Shown here in pieces: positions 12,651 through 23,992 of a DNA stretch of 64,000 nt (position 1 is its first letter; each line of letters starts with the position of its first letter). Source of the DNA: Posidonia oceanica (Eukaryota > Streptophyta > Magnoliopsida > Alismatales > Posidoniaceae); contig JAZBRS010000044.1 in NCBI GenBank assembly GCA_037176725.1, forward strand, positions 8,432,001 to 8,496,000, given 5' to 3'. The notes under the pieces were generated by a model. The model saw nothing but the letters and a program-made list of their open reading frames with translations, was not told the DNA's origin and did no database searches. Position numbers and translations under genes: made by a program.

Positions 12651-14184
12651 TGTAGATATCCTATTTTCGCATTTCTGAGAGTTCTTTTGAGGGTAGAAAC
12701 CTTGAGGTGCCCCAAATCTCATGCCTAAGTTTGATAACACATCTTCCAGATATTCCTTGACTTCTTTAAAGCATCACAAGACCCTACCTAGACTCAGGTT
12801 GTTGGCTGTGGCAAAGCTAACTTGCTCGGGCTCATGACAAGTCCAAGTACCCTGGGTATCCTTCACTTCCACTTGGATTTAAAATTAGATTTGAGTTAAC
12901 AGAGATGCTTCCTTGATTTCATAGGCTATCTGTAGTTTCCCAGCCTCCCATCTTGTTTCCTCTGGCAAAAATCCAGGAAAAGAGCTAAAAACGACCTAGG
13001 CAAGTTAGTAGCCACTTGGGGAGGCGACTCACATAGTAGCCACCTAAGACGGCGACTACAACTGTCGCCCATTTCCCAGCCGACTACACTAGTAGCCAGC
13101 CAAGGAGGCGGCTCAGTCAGAAGCCATCTCAGGATGCGACCCATGTGGACGTCAATTGGATAGGCGACTGGGCGATTGTGGGCAGCAGTTGCGCCCCACT
13201 ATCCCCTCAACTCTCAAGCGCCAGCTCATCAGGCGACTGAGAGGTTGTGGAACCGCCTTGGTCTTCCCACGATCTTTGACCGTCAGGCGTCATGCTATGC
13301 GGCGACTAGCGATCGTGCTCCTTTCGAACCGCTTTTCCACAGTTATTTCCCACTCCCCCCTCAACCGTTAGGTGCCAGCTCATGCGACGACTAAAAGTCG
13401 TGGCCTCGTTCTCGGGTCGTCCCATACTTTGACCAAGCGGTTACTAGGTTTAGGCACCACTCCAACCGGCGACGCAAGCTAACTGCCATTTTTTTAGAAT
13501 TTTCTGAACTCCAACCGTCCCTTCACCCCTAGAGTTTATAAATAGACCCCCTAGGTCGGTGGTTTGAGGGTCAGAATTTAGAAAGAGAAATCCCCCCAGA
13601 GAGGAACTTCCAAAAGAGACAGAGCCCTGTCAGTTGTGAGCCACATTCAGAGAGCTAGTCTTTCCAATCCAGAAATACTACCTCCTCTCCCCAATAGGCT
13701 ACCAACCTGAGCTTCTACCTCCAATCCGGGAATCCTCAGCCACGCTGGAGCTCCGACCGTGCTTCCTTCCAACCTTATTGCACACAGCATAAGGGTGAAA
13801 GGGAGTATCTTCTTCCAATTTATTTTCTTACTACATCTCTTTACATTCCTTAGCATAGGATCATATCATATGCATACGGGAACAACCCCCGGTCAGTATT
13901 TATTTTCTTTTAGTCATGTCATTCCATTCACCTCTGTTACTGATACTACACCGAAGCTAATCTATGTCATTTTGTTTTGAAGGAAAGGAAGGAACTCACG
14001 CAGCACGAGGAAGCCGCTAGATGACACCCTGTCGTCGATCTAGTGGTCCGAGGACCTGCATCATCATAATCTCCCCTAGGTGTCTTGTCTGCCCAGAGAC
14101 GAGTGGCGATCACAACAAAGGCTGTCGACGTCGTGGAAGCGCTGACATCTCCTTAAACACCCCCCTCCGAATTCCACATCTACA
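12651..14184 (+). mobile_element. 5' LTR of the Tat element
   Basis: 1534 bp, TG...CA. By eye it differs from the 3' LTR at ten substitutions and one 1-bp indel. A cluster of GGCGACT/AGTCGCC motifs (13020-13480) lies upstream of TATAAATA at 13537. TGGCGATCAC at 14104 resembles the primer binding site just outside the LTR. Confidence 0.97.
13537..13544 (+). promoter_or_regulatory. TATA box of the 5' LTR
   Basis: TATAAATA followed by GACCCCCTAGG. The same motif is in the 3' LTR at about 33941-33948 and, with variation, in the related LTR at 1-1241. It probably sets the start of the genomic RNA roughly 30 bp downstream. Confidence 0.65.
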
Positions 14185-14191
14185 AATTAAG

Positions 14192-14209
14192 TGGCAATCA
14201 TGGTGGGAC
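14192..14209 (+). other. Candidate primer binding site
   Basis: TGGCAATCATGGTGGGAC begins 8 bp after the LTR end. It begins with the TGG expected opposite a tRNA CCA end. I could not assign the tRNA. Confidence 0.6.
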
Positions 14210-14370
14210 TTGGCTTTAGCCAACCCCCGTGCTACATGAGTTAGTTCCTCCCCTTCTTTCCATTATCCTCATAGATTTAGGAGTAGTTTTTTTAGGTTCG
14301 GATAATCGTGTGCTTAGGTTTCACGATATCCCAAACCTTTTCTGTTTTTTTCCTCCTTCTATTTCTGACG

Positions 14371-14417
14371 TCAGTAAAGTCCCAAGCTCCAGCAACTGGA
14401 GCTTGGGACTTTACTGA
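14371..14417 (+). repeat. Perfect 22-bp hairpin with CAA loop
   Basis: The arm 14371-14392 (TCAGTAAAGTCCCAAGCTCC then AG) is the exact reverse complement of 14396-14417, separated by CAA. It lies about 180 nt after the primer site in the leader, so the genomic RNA would carry a very stable stem-loop. Confidence 0.95.
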
Positions 14418-15555
14418 GGTTAGGAGATTGTACTGCGAGCCGCCAGTACAAGCAGCGTCTGTCTGAGCCACTCCTCCAGAAGGCGACTGAGACAGATGCC
14501 GTTTACGCAGGCGCCTCCCTCAGTCTGGTTTTTTTACTGCAGACTTCTTAGTTTTTTCCTGTATTTTGTGTTGTGTTTTAGATCTACAGTAACACTAAAA
14601 ATTAAAAACAAACTTTCCATGTCCACTGTCTTCTAGTTTTTTTAACGGTTTTTAGCTTTGCTTGTGTCCATGCTTAAGGTGGAAACTAATTGTTTGGTAT
14701 TAAAGTGGAAGTCCCTTGAGGAAGTCTTCCTCTAGCTAGAACGGTTAATCTGAGCGAACCCGGGCCAGCGCAAGTTGCTCTCCCATACTCAGTTTTAGAT
14801 GCAATAGTTAGATCAAGATCTCAAGGTGTCCCTAGTATCGTTATTGGCTTCTCTCTCTCTGAGCCAATAGTGGAACTTGGTAGATACTTTACACCTTAGT
14901 GCTCTGTGTTTTATTGCTTTATGGTTTGTAAAGTGCCGAGCCTAAGGACAGAATCCTAGGTAGAGGGTCCCTCTTTAGAGAGACAAGCCCCCCATCTAGG
15001 CCCCTCTTGGTGGACCCTAGCGAAGGTCAAGGAGGAGTACCTTAAAGCCAACCAATCCCAGTTGCTTGTGACCCACACAGGTTTAATTAATCAATCCATT
15101 AATTAAACACCTAAATAAGTAAAAGCAACGCATTACTTGAAACTTGCTCGTTTTCCTTCTTCACTGTTGCGTGGTCTGTCCAAGACAGACCCAGTTTGCT
15201 GTCTGAACCAGGGGCACAACCGCCAGTTCAGGAGGCACCTCAGTAAGCCGCTGGCGAAATCGGTGACTTGTCAGGCTGCCTGTGAAACAGGCAACTAGCA
15301 GGGGATTACGATTCAGTGCATTGTCTGCAGGGATTAGGCATACTGCTAACCACAGGGCCATAAGCACAGACTGTTTCCATTTCTGTTACATTTTTTCAAA
15401 TTCTATCGAGTCTGTAGTAATTAGTGTTCATTGAGTCTGTAATTTTTTTTTATCTCTTGTAATAGTCTAGAAAAGAAAAAGAAGAAAAAAAAAAGAAAAA
15501 AGAAAAAAAAAGAAAGAAAGAAGGAAAAAAGGAAAAAGAGAAAGTACAAAGAACA

Positions 15556-16913
15556 ATGGAGCGCATGAGCACTACCTCTACCTCCATGGCGTAGCAAGGC
15601 CAAGGCCCGGACGGGTCTTTCTTCAGAGGCTCAGCCTCACAAATGGAAGGGCCAGGAACCCCCAGCTTCTCACTAGCCGCCGGCCGGCGAAAATTCCCGC
15701 ACGCCTCCATCCCCTTCGATTACCACACTGATACAAACGAAGAAGGAGGGGAGGCAGATCAGTCCCGAACAATAGACATCCCACCCGAGTTCACACGTCC
15801 CAAGGCAACTTCTAACGTTGTGCCTCCCGTTGTGACTACTTCCTACCCAATTGAGGAAGAGACCTATGAGGTCCGGCAATCCTTGGCTCAACAACAACAT
15901 TTCACACACACAAACCACAAACCTCCACCCTCCTAGAACACCACAACCACCTATTCCATACGCCCGTCTACACGCACGCCACACCTAACCCTACCTTCCC
16001 TAACCAAGGCCCCTATCCACCATACTACCCAACGCCCACCTACCCTTATATCCACCCAACTCCACCATACGCAACCCCATACCTACCTCAACCTCCTGCT
16101 AACACGCCATACTACCCCACTCCACCTCCACAATCATTCTTCCATCCACAACAACCTCCCATTAACACACCTTACTACCCTACACGACCCCAATCATCAT
16201 TCTTCCATCCACCACATAACCCATCGCTACCACCATTCCCACCAACACACCAACACCTGAGCCAGGGGCATTATGCCGCACCAGGGACTGATCTTAAGAG
16301 GATGATTGCCGAAGCCTTAACAGAGGCCGGGGTCACTTCCAAGACGCCCATTGGCTACGACATCTCCAAGTTCCCTCACTTTGCCCTTCCTCCTGGGTTT
16401 AAAATGCCAAAAATGAGGAGATATAACGGTACGGAGGATCCCAGGAACCACATAACTGCCTTCACTATGGATACTCTGCCATACCGTTGTGACGCTGGAC
16501 TCACTGCATACCTCTTCTTCAAGACGCATGAGGGAGAAACCTTAAAGTGGTTCGACACCCTGACTTCCTATGATCTCCAAGATTTTAGGATAATTGAGGA
16601 AAAATTTCTAAATCAATACAGTCACCGGGTGCCACACAAACCCACTGCGGGCGACCTCACAGCTAAGAGAATGAGGTCAAATGAGGACTTCGTCACCTTC
16701 GCTAGCCGGTGGAGGGACATGGCCGCTAGATCAGAGTGCTACATACCTGAAGGCCAAGCCGTGGAGATAATCGCAAGAAACACCACAGGAGCACTCAGAG
16801 CTGGACTGTTGGTAGGTGACTTCCACACCTATCCACAGTTATATGAGTGGGCAGCCAAGGTGATGCGGAACAGAGAAGAGCTCCCATTCCTAGAGCTCGA
16901 AGCAAAAAGCTGA
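15556..16913 (+). pseudogene. Tat gag (N-terminal and core domains), broken
   Basis: The likely start is ATG at 15556 (MERMSTTSTSMA) after the purine tract; a TAG at 15592 and a frame change between about 15870 and 15935 interrupt it. After the shift the frame reads through a Pro/Tyr-rich repeat (15980-16260, units like NTPYYPT and QSFFHP) into the retrotransposon gag core (16302-16913), with FPHFALPPGFKMP, YNGTEDPRNH, LKWFDTL, EEKFLNQY and FASRWRDMA, phrases that define the Tat-type gag. A TGA at 16911 ends it 14 codons before the next open stretch in the same frame. Gag would form the particle coat. Defective in this copy. Confidence 0.85.
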
Positions 16914-16955
16914 AAGAAGATTGCGGGACATACCATAGAAAGTGTCACTGGCAAC

Positions 16956-19241
16956 ATGGCACAACTAACCACGCAGCATCAGAGAGGATGGAAAGGGCAG
17001 CCCTTTCGGCAGCCTCAATATCAAGTGGAACCACAGAGGCAGTCGTTCCAGCAGTTCCAACCCCAGCACCCTAATCCCCCGATAAAAGCTCAACAGGGGC
17101 AGCACAGCAGTCAGTACAAAGCACCACCGCAAGGGCAGAGGGACTACCACAATGTTCCTCCTCCACAGGCACCTAGAGGACCAAGGAGACAAAGTTACCC
17201 ACCACTTCTAGAGACGATCCCAGACATCTTCCGGATGCTGGTCGAAAGTGGGGACTTACAACTCCCAGTGCCAAAATCGAATGCTCCCAATGCAAACATG
17301 ACCAAGTATTGTGCCTACCACCAGAGAAACGGGCACACACTTGAGGAATGTTATGTGTTGAAAGATCGAATATACGATCTAAATGATAAGGGAGAAATAA
17401 TGTGGTCAGCCCTCAAGGACAGATTGAAAGAGGCTAGAACGGGACAGCACAAGTTGCAGATACACCAGAACCCCCTGCCTAATCACCCGGTGGCACACTT
17501 GGAGACAGAAGACAACCTACCTGAAGCCAAGACCGTCACCATGTGCCTAATTGAATCAGAACTAGAGCCGGCTTCCTCCATCGTGGAAAGCAATGACGTC
17601 GAGGTGTACTCTGAACAGGGGTCCATAGAATGGGAATTCCCGATAGAGACAACACAAGACGAAGAAGGCGAGGAGGATGACCTCGAGCTCCTCAAGTGCT
17701 TCAATTTCCTCCCAGGAGAAGGCCAATCCCAAGAGCAAAATGCCAAGACAGATCCCTTCGAGGTAGCCCAAAAAATTATCAAGGAGTATGAGCGGAGAAA
17801 TATAGTCTTCAAGGACTCAGAACTACCCACTCCGGAGAAACAGCTCTGGCCTTTGGTGATCATTGTAGAGGTCAACGGCTACCTCCTCCCTGGCATACTT
17901 GTGGACACAGGGGTTAGTCGCAGTGCATGCTCCCTAAACACACTCGACTACTTGGATGCCGAAGAAGAGGATATCACCAGGGAGAAGATCTTCTGCAAGG
18001 GCTTTAATAATATCCAGACGGAGGTGATAGGGACAGTTCAGCTAGCAATTACCATCGGCCCCCTCACCAGCATTACCAAGGTCATGGTGGTAGAGTGTGA
18101 CCTAGCAGAACCGTTGATCCTCGGGAGAACTTGGCTGGCGGAAATATGTGCAGTTGCGTCCCCAACGCACCAGCTATTAAAGTTCAAGTTCCAAGGCGAA
18201 ATGATCACCATCCAGGCGGACCATGAAACGACCCTGGAAATGATCTGGGGACCTTACCTAGCAGGATTCCACATGGGAGACCCAGCACCAGATGGCACAG
18301 GCGGCTGGATTGATGACGGGGATGATGAAGTTCCAAGTATCCAAGGATTCCAGCAGCTCACCGATAATCAAGCAGCCCAAGGGTATACCCAGATCCAAAG
18401 GCCTACATTGCTGAACTCATCTCAGCTGCCCATAAACCAGGGGCAATCTCTTCTCAGGAAACCTCTGTCTCTGCTCAAGTCCGGCCTCGCCAAGGGAGAA
18501 CACAACCAGGCTCAGCAGGCCCCCATCACAAGAACCGGGCGGATCTCCAACCAAGTCGCACTGCCTCCGCCTAATGCAGGACCAGCCACCTGCCTGCCTC
18601 AACCGGAGTTCCACATACCCCGGAGGGTAGAAGGCACCTTCGACGTCCTCGAGCAGCTCAGAAAGACACAAGCGAAGATCTCCATCTACGAGCTGAGTAG
18701 AGCCTCGAAGAAGCACCGGGACATCCTGATGGAGGTATTGAAGAAAGCCCAGGTACCGGAGGACATGCCTGCTGAAGCTCTAGCCACCGTCGCCACTGCT
18801 GTGTTCATGGAGCCCACAGTTATCTTCACCGACTCTGAATTAGCTCCTCCTGAAAGGAGGACATTACCTTTAAATGTTACTATTGTAAAAAACAGTTATA
18901 AACTTTCTGGTGTGCTTGTCGATACTGGGGCAACTTTAAACGTATGCTCCCTAGAAACCCTGCAGTTAGTTAGGCTAACCGAATCTCAATTATGCCCAGC
19001 AGCCTTAACTGTATCAGGGTACGACAACAACAAAAAAGTAGCCTTGGGAAAGATAACTGTCCAAGTTACCATTGGCCCTCTCCAAATGAAAACAGAGCTC
19101 ATAGTAGTCGATGCCCCAATCTCGTATCGACTCATATTAGGGCGCCAATGGATCAAGGAGATCAAGGCAGTCACCTCCCCGCGCCACCAATGCATGAAGT
19201 TCCCTTACCAAGGGAAAATCATCAAAATACAGGGAGATTAG
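16956..19241 (+). pseudogene. Gag nucleocapsid plus two tandem aspartic proteases
   Basis: 761 codons in the same frame as the gag core. A zinc-knuckle-like CAYHQRNGHTLEEC lies at about residues 118-131. Protease 1 has LVDTG at about residues 315-319, ILGRTW and a KFKFQGE strand. Protease 2 has LVDTGATLNVCSLETL with its DTG at residues 656-658, then LILGRQW and KFPYQGK. Each copy is preceded by an FxDSEL phrase, so the whole protease unit is duplicated. Protease 2 matches the usual Tat form; protease 1 has VSRSAC after DTG. The enzyme would cut the polyprotein. A TAG at 19239 ends the frame although homologous-looking sequence continues. Confidence 0.85.
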
Positions 19242-19244
19242 CTG

Positions 19245-20145
19245 GTGGAAGCTGAAGCCCACCTGGTAACAATCCCGACTACCACACCGGTGCCATTGAT
19301 CAGGGACTCAGCTGCCAAGGCCATAAACAATGTCAAAAAGGTCTTCACTCCCAAGAGTATTGATATAAATCAATACGATTACCCCGACCACATGAAAAGG
19401 CCTTGGGAGATCCTCCTCAAGATAGGACACACCTCGGGGAAAGGACTTGGCCGCTAGGAACAAGGAATGAGGGACGCACTTGAAACACCAGAGGAGCGTA
19501 GTCGTACCGGGCTAGGGTACCTTGGGCAACCAGACCCAAGCAAACCTCTAGCATGGTCACTAGCCAACCACTTCATGTCAGTCGGGCTACAAGTACACGA
19601 CAAGCAAGTGTCAGACACAGTTCCCGACTTCCCAGCAACAACAATAGCCGCAAAGGCCCCTAAGCCCGTCATCCTCGGCGCTCTTACAAACCTCGAGATG
19701 GCACTAACTCCTTCTCCCTGCTTAGAAGAAGTTCCAACCATCCTCAACGCTTCGACGAAGCCCGAGGAAGAAGCACCAACCTCCTACACGGAAGAGGTCC
19801 CTGCTGCTCTCCCCGCATCCCCAGAAGCTCCTTTATCTCTGGACATCCAAACAAGTGATTCCTCCGGAACCTCCGCTGAAGGCGCTGAAGCAGAGGACTC
19901 CAACCCTGTCTGCGAGCTCACCTACCTTTTCAACAATCTACAACCTTGTCCCCCGAAGCAAGATGGGACCAAGGCCACAGGTTAGACTCCCCAGCCTCCG
20001 GACATCCAAGCAGGCGGCTCCCCCGGAACCTCTATGGAAGACACCAAAGCAGAGGACTCCAACCCCACCTGCAAGCTCTCCCACTTCCTTAGCAACCCAC
20101 GGCCTTGCCCCTCTAAGCAAGAAGGGGCCGGGGCCACAGACTAAA
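19245..20145 (+). pseudogene. G-patch and acidic linker between protease and RT
   Basis: Same frame as the protease, separated only by the TAG at 19239. ILLKIGHTSGKGLGR at about 19412-19456 is the G-patch-like motif found after protease in Tat/Ogre elements; a TAG follows at 19456. Then comes an acidic, Pro/Ser/Glu-rich linker containing two tandem 159-bp units (from 19842 and 20001), each with AEDSNP and ending at a stop (TAG 19983, TAA about 20143). The linker joins protease and RT and has no enzyme motif. Confidence 0.6.
19842..20145 (+). repeat. 159-bp imperfect tandem duplication
   Basis: 'gacatccaa' occurs at 19842 and 20001. The units align through 'gcagaggactccaaccc' and 'gccacag'. 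The 159-bp offset is 53 codons, so the duplication keeps frame. Confidence 0.8.
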
Positions 20146-22131
20146 CGCCCAATGGCGAACCGCCTCCACCGTAGAGGCAAACCTAGGGGCAAACCCCCTA
20201 CCCTTGTGAATAATTTCTTTCCCACATTTAACTCTTGCATTTTGTTTTCGCATGATTTACTTTCCAGCAATTTACTTCCTAGTTTAGATAGTAGTGGGGA
20301 AGGTAAACGAGGGCAAGGCAGGGACGGCTTAACCGCCACCGTGTCCTCGCAAAAAGTATTTAATCACTCTACTAAGTGTGCAGGTCGGGACAGGAAGGGG
20401 CCGATCACCCAAACTGTAAAAGTATGTCACTATACCATAGCGTTGCCACAGGAGCTAGCCACGTCGCATGCCATCTTCCTGGTCGAAGAAGTGTCAAATA
20501 TCACTGGCAAAAACACTGGAAACTATGAAGTCTTCGAGCTGGTGGATACAGAAGAGGACCCAGATGAAGAATCGGTAGACCCTGCCATCTTCGAAGAAAT
20601 GATAAAAAAATACGATGAGCAGACCAAGGCTGCTGCTGAAGAAACAGAGGAAGTCAATCTGGGCACTGAAGATGATCCAAGACCAGTACGGATAAGCTCT
20701 GCCCTCAACTCAGATGAACGGACCAGAATGGAAAGACTACTCAAAAAGTATATGAAGGTACTGGCCTTCTCCTACGGAGAAATGCCTGGGCTTGATTCAC
20801 TACTGGTGGAGCACAGGCTCCCTCTCAAGGCAGGCGCTAAGACAGCGAAGCAAAAGCTCCGGCGTCTACGTCCAGACTTTGCTCTAAAAGTCAAAGAAAA
20901 GATAGACAAGCTACACAAAGCGAAGTTCATCAGAGTTGTGGTGAATCCAGAATGGATTGCCAACATAGTTCTAGTGATGAACAAAGATGGCAAAGTGCGC
21001 GTGTGCATTGACTACAGAAACCTCAATGAAGCATGCCCAAAAGACGATTTCCCTCTTCCGCACATAGACATCCTCATAGACAACACTATAGGCCATGAGA
21101 TGCTTTCATTCATGGATGGTTTCTCCGGTTACAACCAGATTAAACTTGCGGAAGAAGACTAGGAGAAAATTGCATTTACTACTCCATGGGGGACCTACTA
21201 CTATGTAGTCATGCCGTTCAGATTAAAGAACGCCGGAGTCACCTATCAGAGGGCTATGATGGCAATCTTTCACGACATGATACACGACTGCATGGAGTGC
21301 TATATAGATGACCTGTTAGTGAAGTCAAAAACAAGAGAGGGACACTTTGAAGCACTAGAAAGAGTACTCCGGAGGGCAGACCAGTACAATCTTAGAATGA
21401 ACCCCAAGAAGTGTGTCTTCGAGGTCACTGCCGGAAAGCTGCTTGGCTTCATAGTGAGCAAAAGGGGCATAGAAGTGGATCCCACCAAAGCCAAAGCTAT
21501 AATAGCCATGCCACCTCCAAGGAACATCAAGGAACTTAGAGGACTCATAGGGAGGCTACAGTTCATCCGAAGATTCATCTCTCAGCATGCGGAAAAGTGT
21601 AGACCATTCTATGAGCTCTTGAAAGGCGGTATAGAATTCAAGTGGGATCACACCTGTCAGAAGGCCTTCGATGAGCTGAAACTCTACCTCCTCAACCCTC
21701 CAGTACTGACTGCTCCAGTCCCCGAGAGGCCATTACTACTCTACTTGGCCATTACTGATAACTCGGTGGGTGTTGTCCTTGCACAACACGATGAAACTTG
21801 GAGGAAGGAGAAAGCAGTTTATTACCTCAGTAGAACGTTCATCGAATATGAGAGGAAGTACTCCCAGATCGAGAGACACTGCTTAGCCTTAGTATGGGCC
21901 TCACAAAAGCTCAGACACTATTTTCTTGCACACAAAGTCTGCTACTTAGCCAAGATGGACCCCATCAAGTACATATTCGAGAAACCAGCATTGTCCGGAA
22001 GGCTAGCACGATGGCAAATGCTCCTTACTGAGTTTGACCTACAGTTCATCACCCAGAAGGCAATCAAGGGACAAGCCATTGCGGACCAACTCGCCGGGCT
22101 ACCTGTTCAGAGTATCAGCCAGTGTCAATAG
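20146..22131 (+). pseudogene. Tat reverse transcriptase and Ty3-type RNase H
   Basis: The frame differs from the protease frame. A T-rich stretch (20205-20290) and an AG at 20382 could belong to an Ogre-type intron, but this is not resolved. RT blocks: LPLKAGAKTAKQKLRRLRPD (about 20821-20880), KDGKVRVCIDYRNLNEACPKD, DGFSGYNQIKL, a TAG at 21160 where the family usually has Gln, then PWGTYYY and the catalytic YIDD at 21301-21312. The RNase H follows with VGVVLAQHDE, YSQIERHCLALVWA and QAIADQLAGLP. The protein would copy genomic RNA into DNA and remove the RNA. It ends at TAG 22129 because of a 1-base frame change near 22108. Confidence 0.9.
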
Positions 22132-22595
22132 ATTTCGCGGACGAGGAAATACTGGCAATCAATAGTGTCGTGCCACTCATCAGAGAATGGACCCTCCATT
22201 TCGATGGAGCACTTAATTCACAAGGCACTGGAATAGGGGCAACACTCCTCACTCCAGAGGGTGTCATTCTCCCCGCTGCGGCGCAACTACTCTTCTCAGC
22301 GAGTAACAACATTGCAGAATACGAGACACTCATTCTAGGGCTCCGAATGGCTCTTGATCTAGGGGCAAGAAGGCTAAAAGTGATTGGGGACTCACAGTTT
22401 GTCATACGGCAAGTCCTCAACAAATACAAAATCCTCTCGCCAAAGCTGCAAGAATACCGCAACCTGGCTAAAGCCTTACTGAAGAAATTTGACCGGGTTA
22501 TATATGTGCACGCCCTTAGAAGCAACAACATCCTGGCAGATTCATTAGCCTCATTGGCATCCTCACTCCCCTTCAGCTCAGGGATAGATGAGTAA
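22109..22595 (+). pseudogene. Second, archaeal-type RNase H
   Basis: Frame resumes just before 22122. The block WTLHFDGALNSQGTGIG (D in FDG), NNIAEYETLILGLRMA (catalytic E), IGDSQFVIRQV (catalytic D) and NILADSLASLA (D) is a complete RNase H fold distinct from the preceding Ty3-type one. A dual RNase H is diagnostic of the Tat lineage of plant Ty3/gypsy elements. All four acidic residues appear present. The frame ends at TAA 22593, after which the same frame continues toward integrase. Confidence 0.85.
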
Positions 22596-22601
22596 TCCAT
22601 C

Positions 22602-23992
22602 ATGGTGCGAAGAATCAGCACCCCAACAGTGGGGTCTGCCACCGAATGGGTTGAAGAACTCAGAGAGGAACTAAACCAGGAAAGCTTAATATGCACAGAG
22701 GTCTGTTATCAAGGAGCTACAGAAGTAAACGACGATGGCAACCCGTGGTATTTGACATACAGAACTATGTACAAGATCGCACCTTCCCGGCCTATGCGAC
22801 TCCCAAGGACAGAGAAGCACTGAGGAGGATGGCTACCAAATACTACATCAGAGCCAACACACTCTTTCGGAGAATGCCCCTAGGGATTGAACTTCGGTGT
22901 GTGGATACATCTGAGTCGGCCGAGATCCTCAAGGAAACACATGAGGGAGTCTGCGGAGGCCACATCAACTCCCAGTTCATGGCTAAAATGATCATCAGAA
23001 GGGGGTACTACTGGCCAACCATGGAAGCCGACTACGCAAGTAAAGTCAAGCGATGCAAGAGCTGCCAACTGCACGCCAACAAGATCCATACTCCGGCTTC
23101 AGCGCTTCACACTTTATCAACACCATGGCCTTTCTCCATGTGGGCCTTTGATGTGGTGGGACCTATCCATCAGGGAAAGGGCAATGCTTTCATCCTGACA
23201 GCAACGGAATACTTCACCAAATGGGCAGAAGCAGAGGCAGGCGCAAACATCAAGGCCACAACCCTGTGCCGATTCGTACAGCGAAATATCATCGCAAGGT
23301 TCGGGGTGCCTAAAGCCTTAGTAGTAGACAACGGATCAATCTTCATCTCAGAAGAGTTCAAGCGGTTGTGCCAGAAATTCGGTATCACTCTACAGCACTC
23401 TTCCCCATATTACCCGCAAGGGAACGGTCAAGCAGAAGCAACTAACAAAACCTTAATCAAAATCATTAAAAAGACGGTAGAAGACGCTAAGGGATCGGAT
23501 TGGTCAGATAAGCTTGTTAATGCGTTATGGGCATACCGCACCACCATAAGGACGGCAACGGGTCAAACCCCCTATGCTTTAGCCTTTGGTATGGAAGCGG
23601 TGGTCCCATACGAGATCCTGATCCCCTCATTAAGAGTTAAGATTGATAGGAGAATGTTTGCCGAAGAAAAGAGGCAAGCTTTACTCCTTCATTTGGAACT
23701 CCTTGATGAGAAACGGCTGGCAACCACCGAGCATATGCGTGTCTACCAACAAAGGTTAACCAAGGCTTACCAGAAGAAAGTAATCGAACGCAAGTTTAAA
23801 ATCGGTGATCTAGTGCTTAAAGAAGTGTTGCCCTACAATAAGCCCCACCCTAAGGGAAAGTTAAAGCCAAATTGGGAAGGACCCTACATAGTGGTTGCTG
23901 TATATCCAAGGAATGCTTATCGACTGTCCCATAACGGAACGGATCTTCCTGACCCTTGGAATGCAATGCACCTGAAGAGGTACTACCCTTGA
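22602..23992 (+). pseudogene. Tat integrase, nearly intact
   Basis: A first part (22602 to about 22750) is in the RNase H frame. A one-base loss near 22750 moves to the main frame (22691-23992). The zinc-binding N-terminus has HEGVCGGH and CKSC. The catalytic triad is D at 23150 (FDVVGP), D at 23327 (VVDNGS) and E at 23435 (GQAEATN), giving D-x35-E. GVPKALVVDNG, YYPQGNGQ and the C-terminal GPYIVV and HLKRYYP are typical Ty3/gypsy. It would insert the DNA copy and make the 5-bp GCCTC duplication seen at the ends. The core domain looks intact; expression would need the upstream frame lesions absent. Confidence 0.9.

Larger units (their letters stand above)
14185..15555 (+). other. Untranslated leader of the Tat element
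   Basis: No credible coding sequence. It contains a perfect 22-bp inverted repeat (14371-14417), further GGCGACT-like motifs (14465-14520 and 15220-15300), and a purine-only A/G tract at about 15470-15545 just before the gag start. Such leaders usually hold the packaging and dimerisation signals of the genomic RNA. Confidence 0.7.

Noticed and set aside
13156..13980. ORFs repeated identically at 13.2-14.0 kb and 33.6-34.4 kb
   Set aside because: They are the two LTRs of the same element; duplication explains the identity and no protein signal is present.
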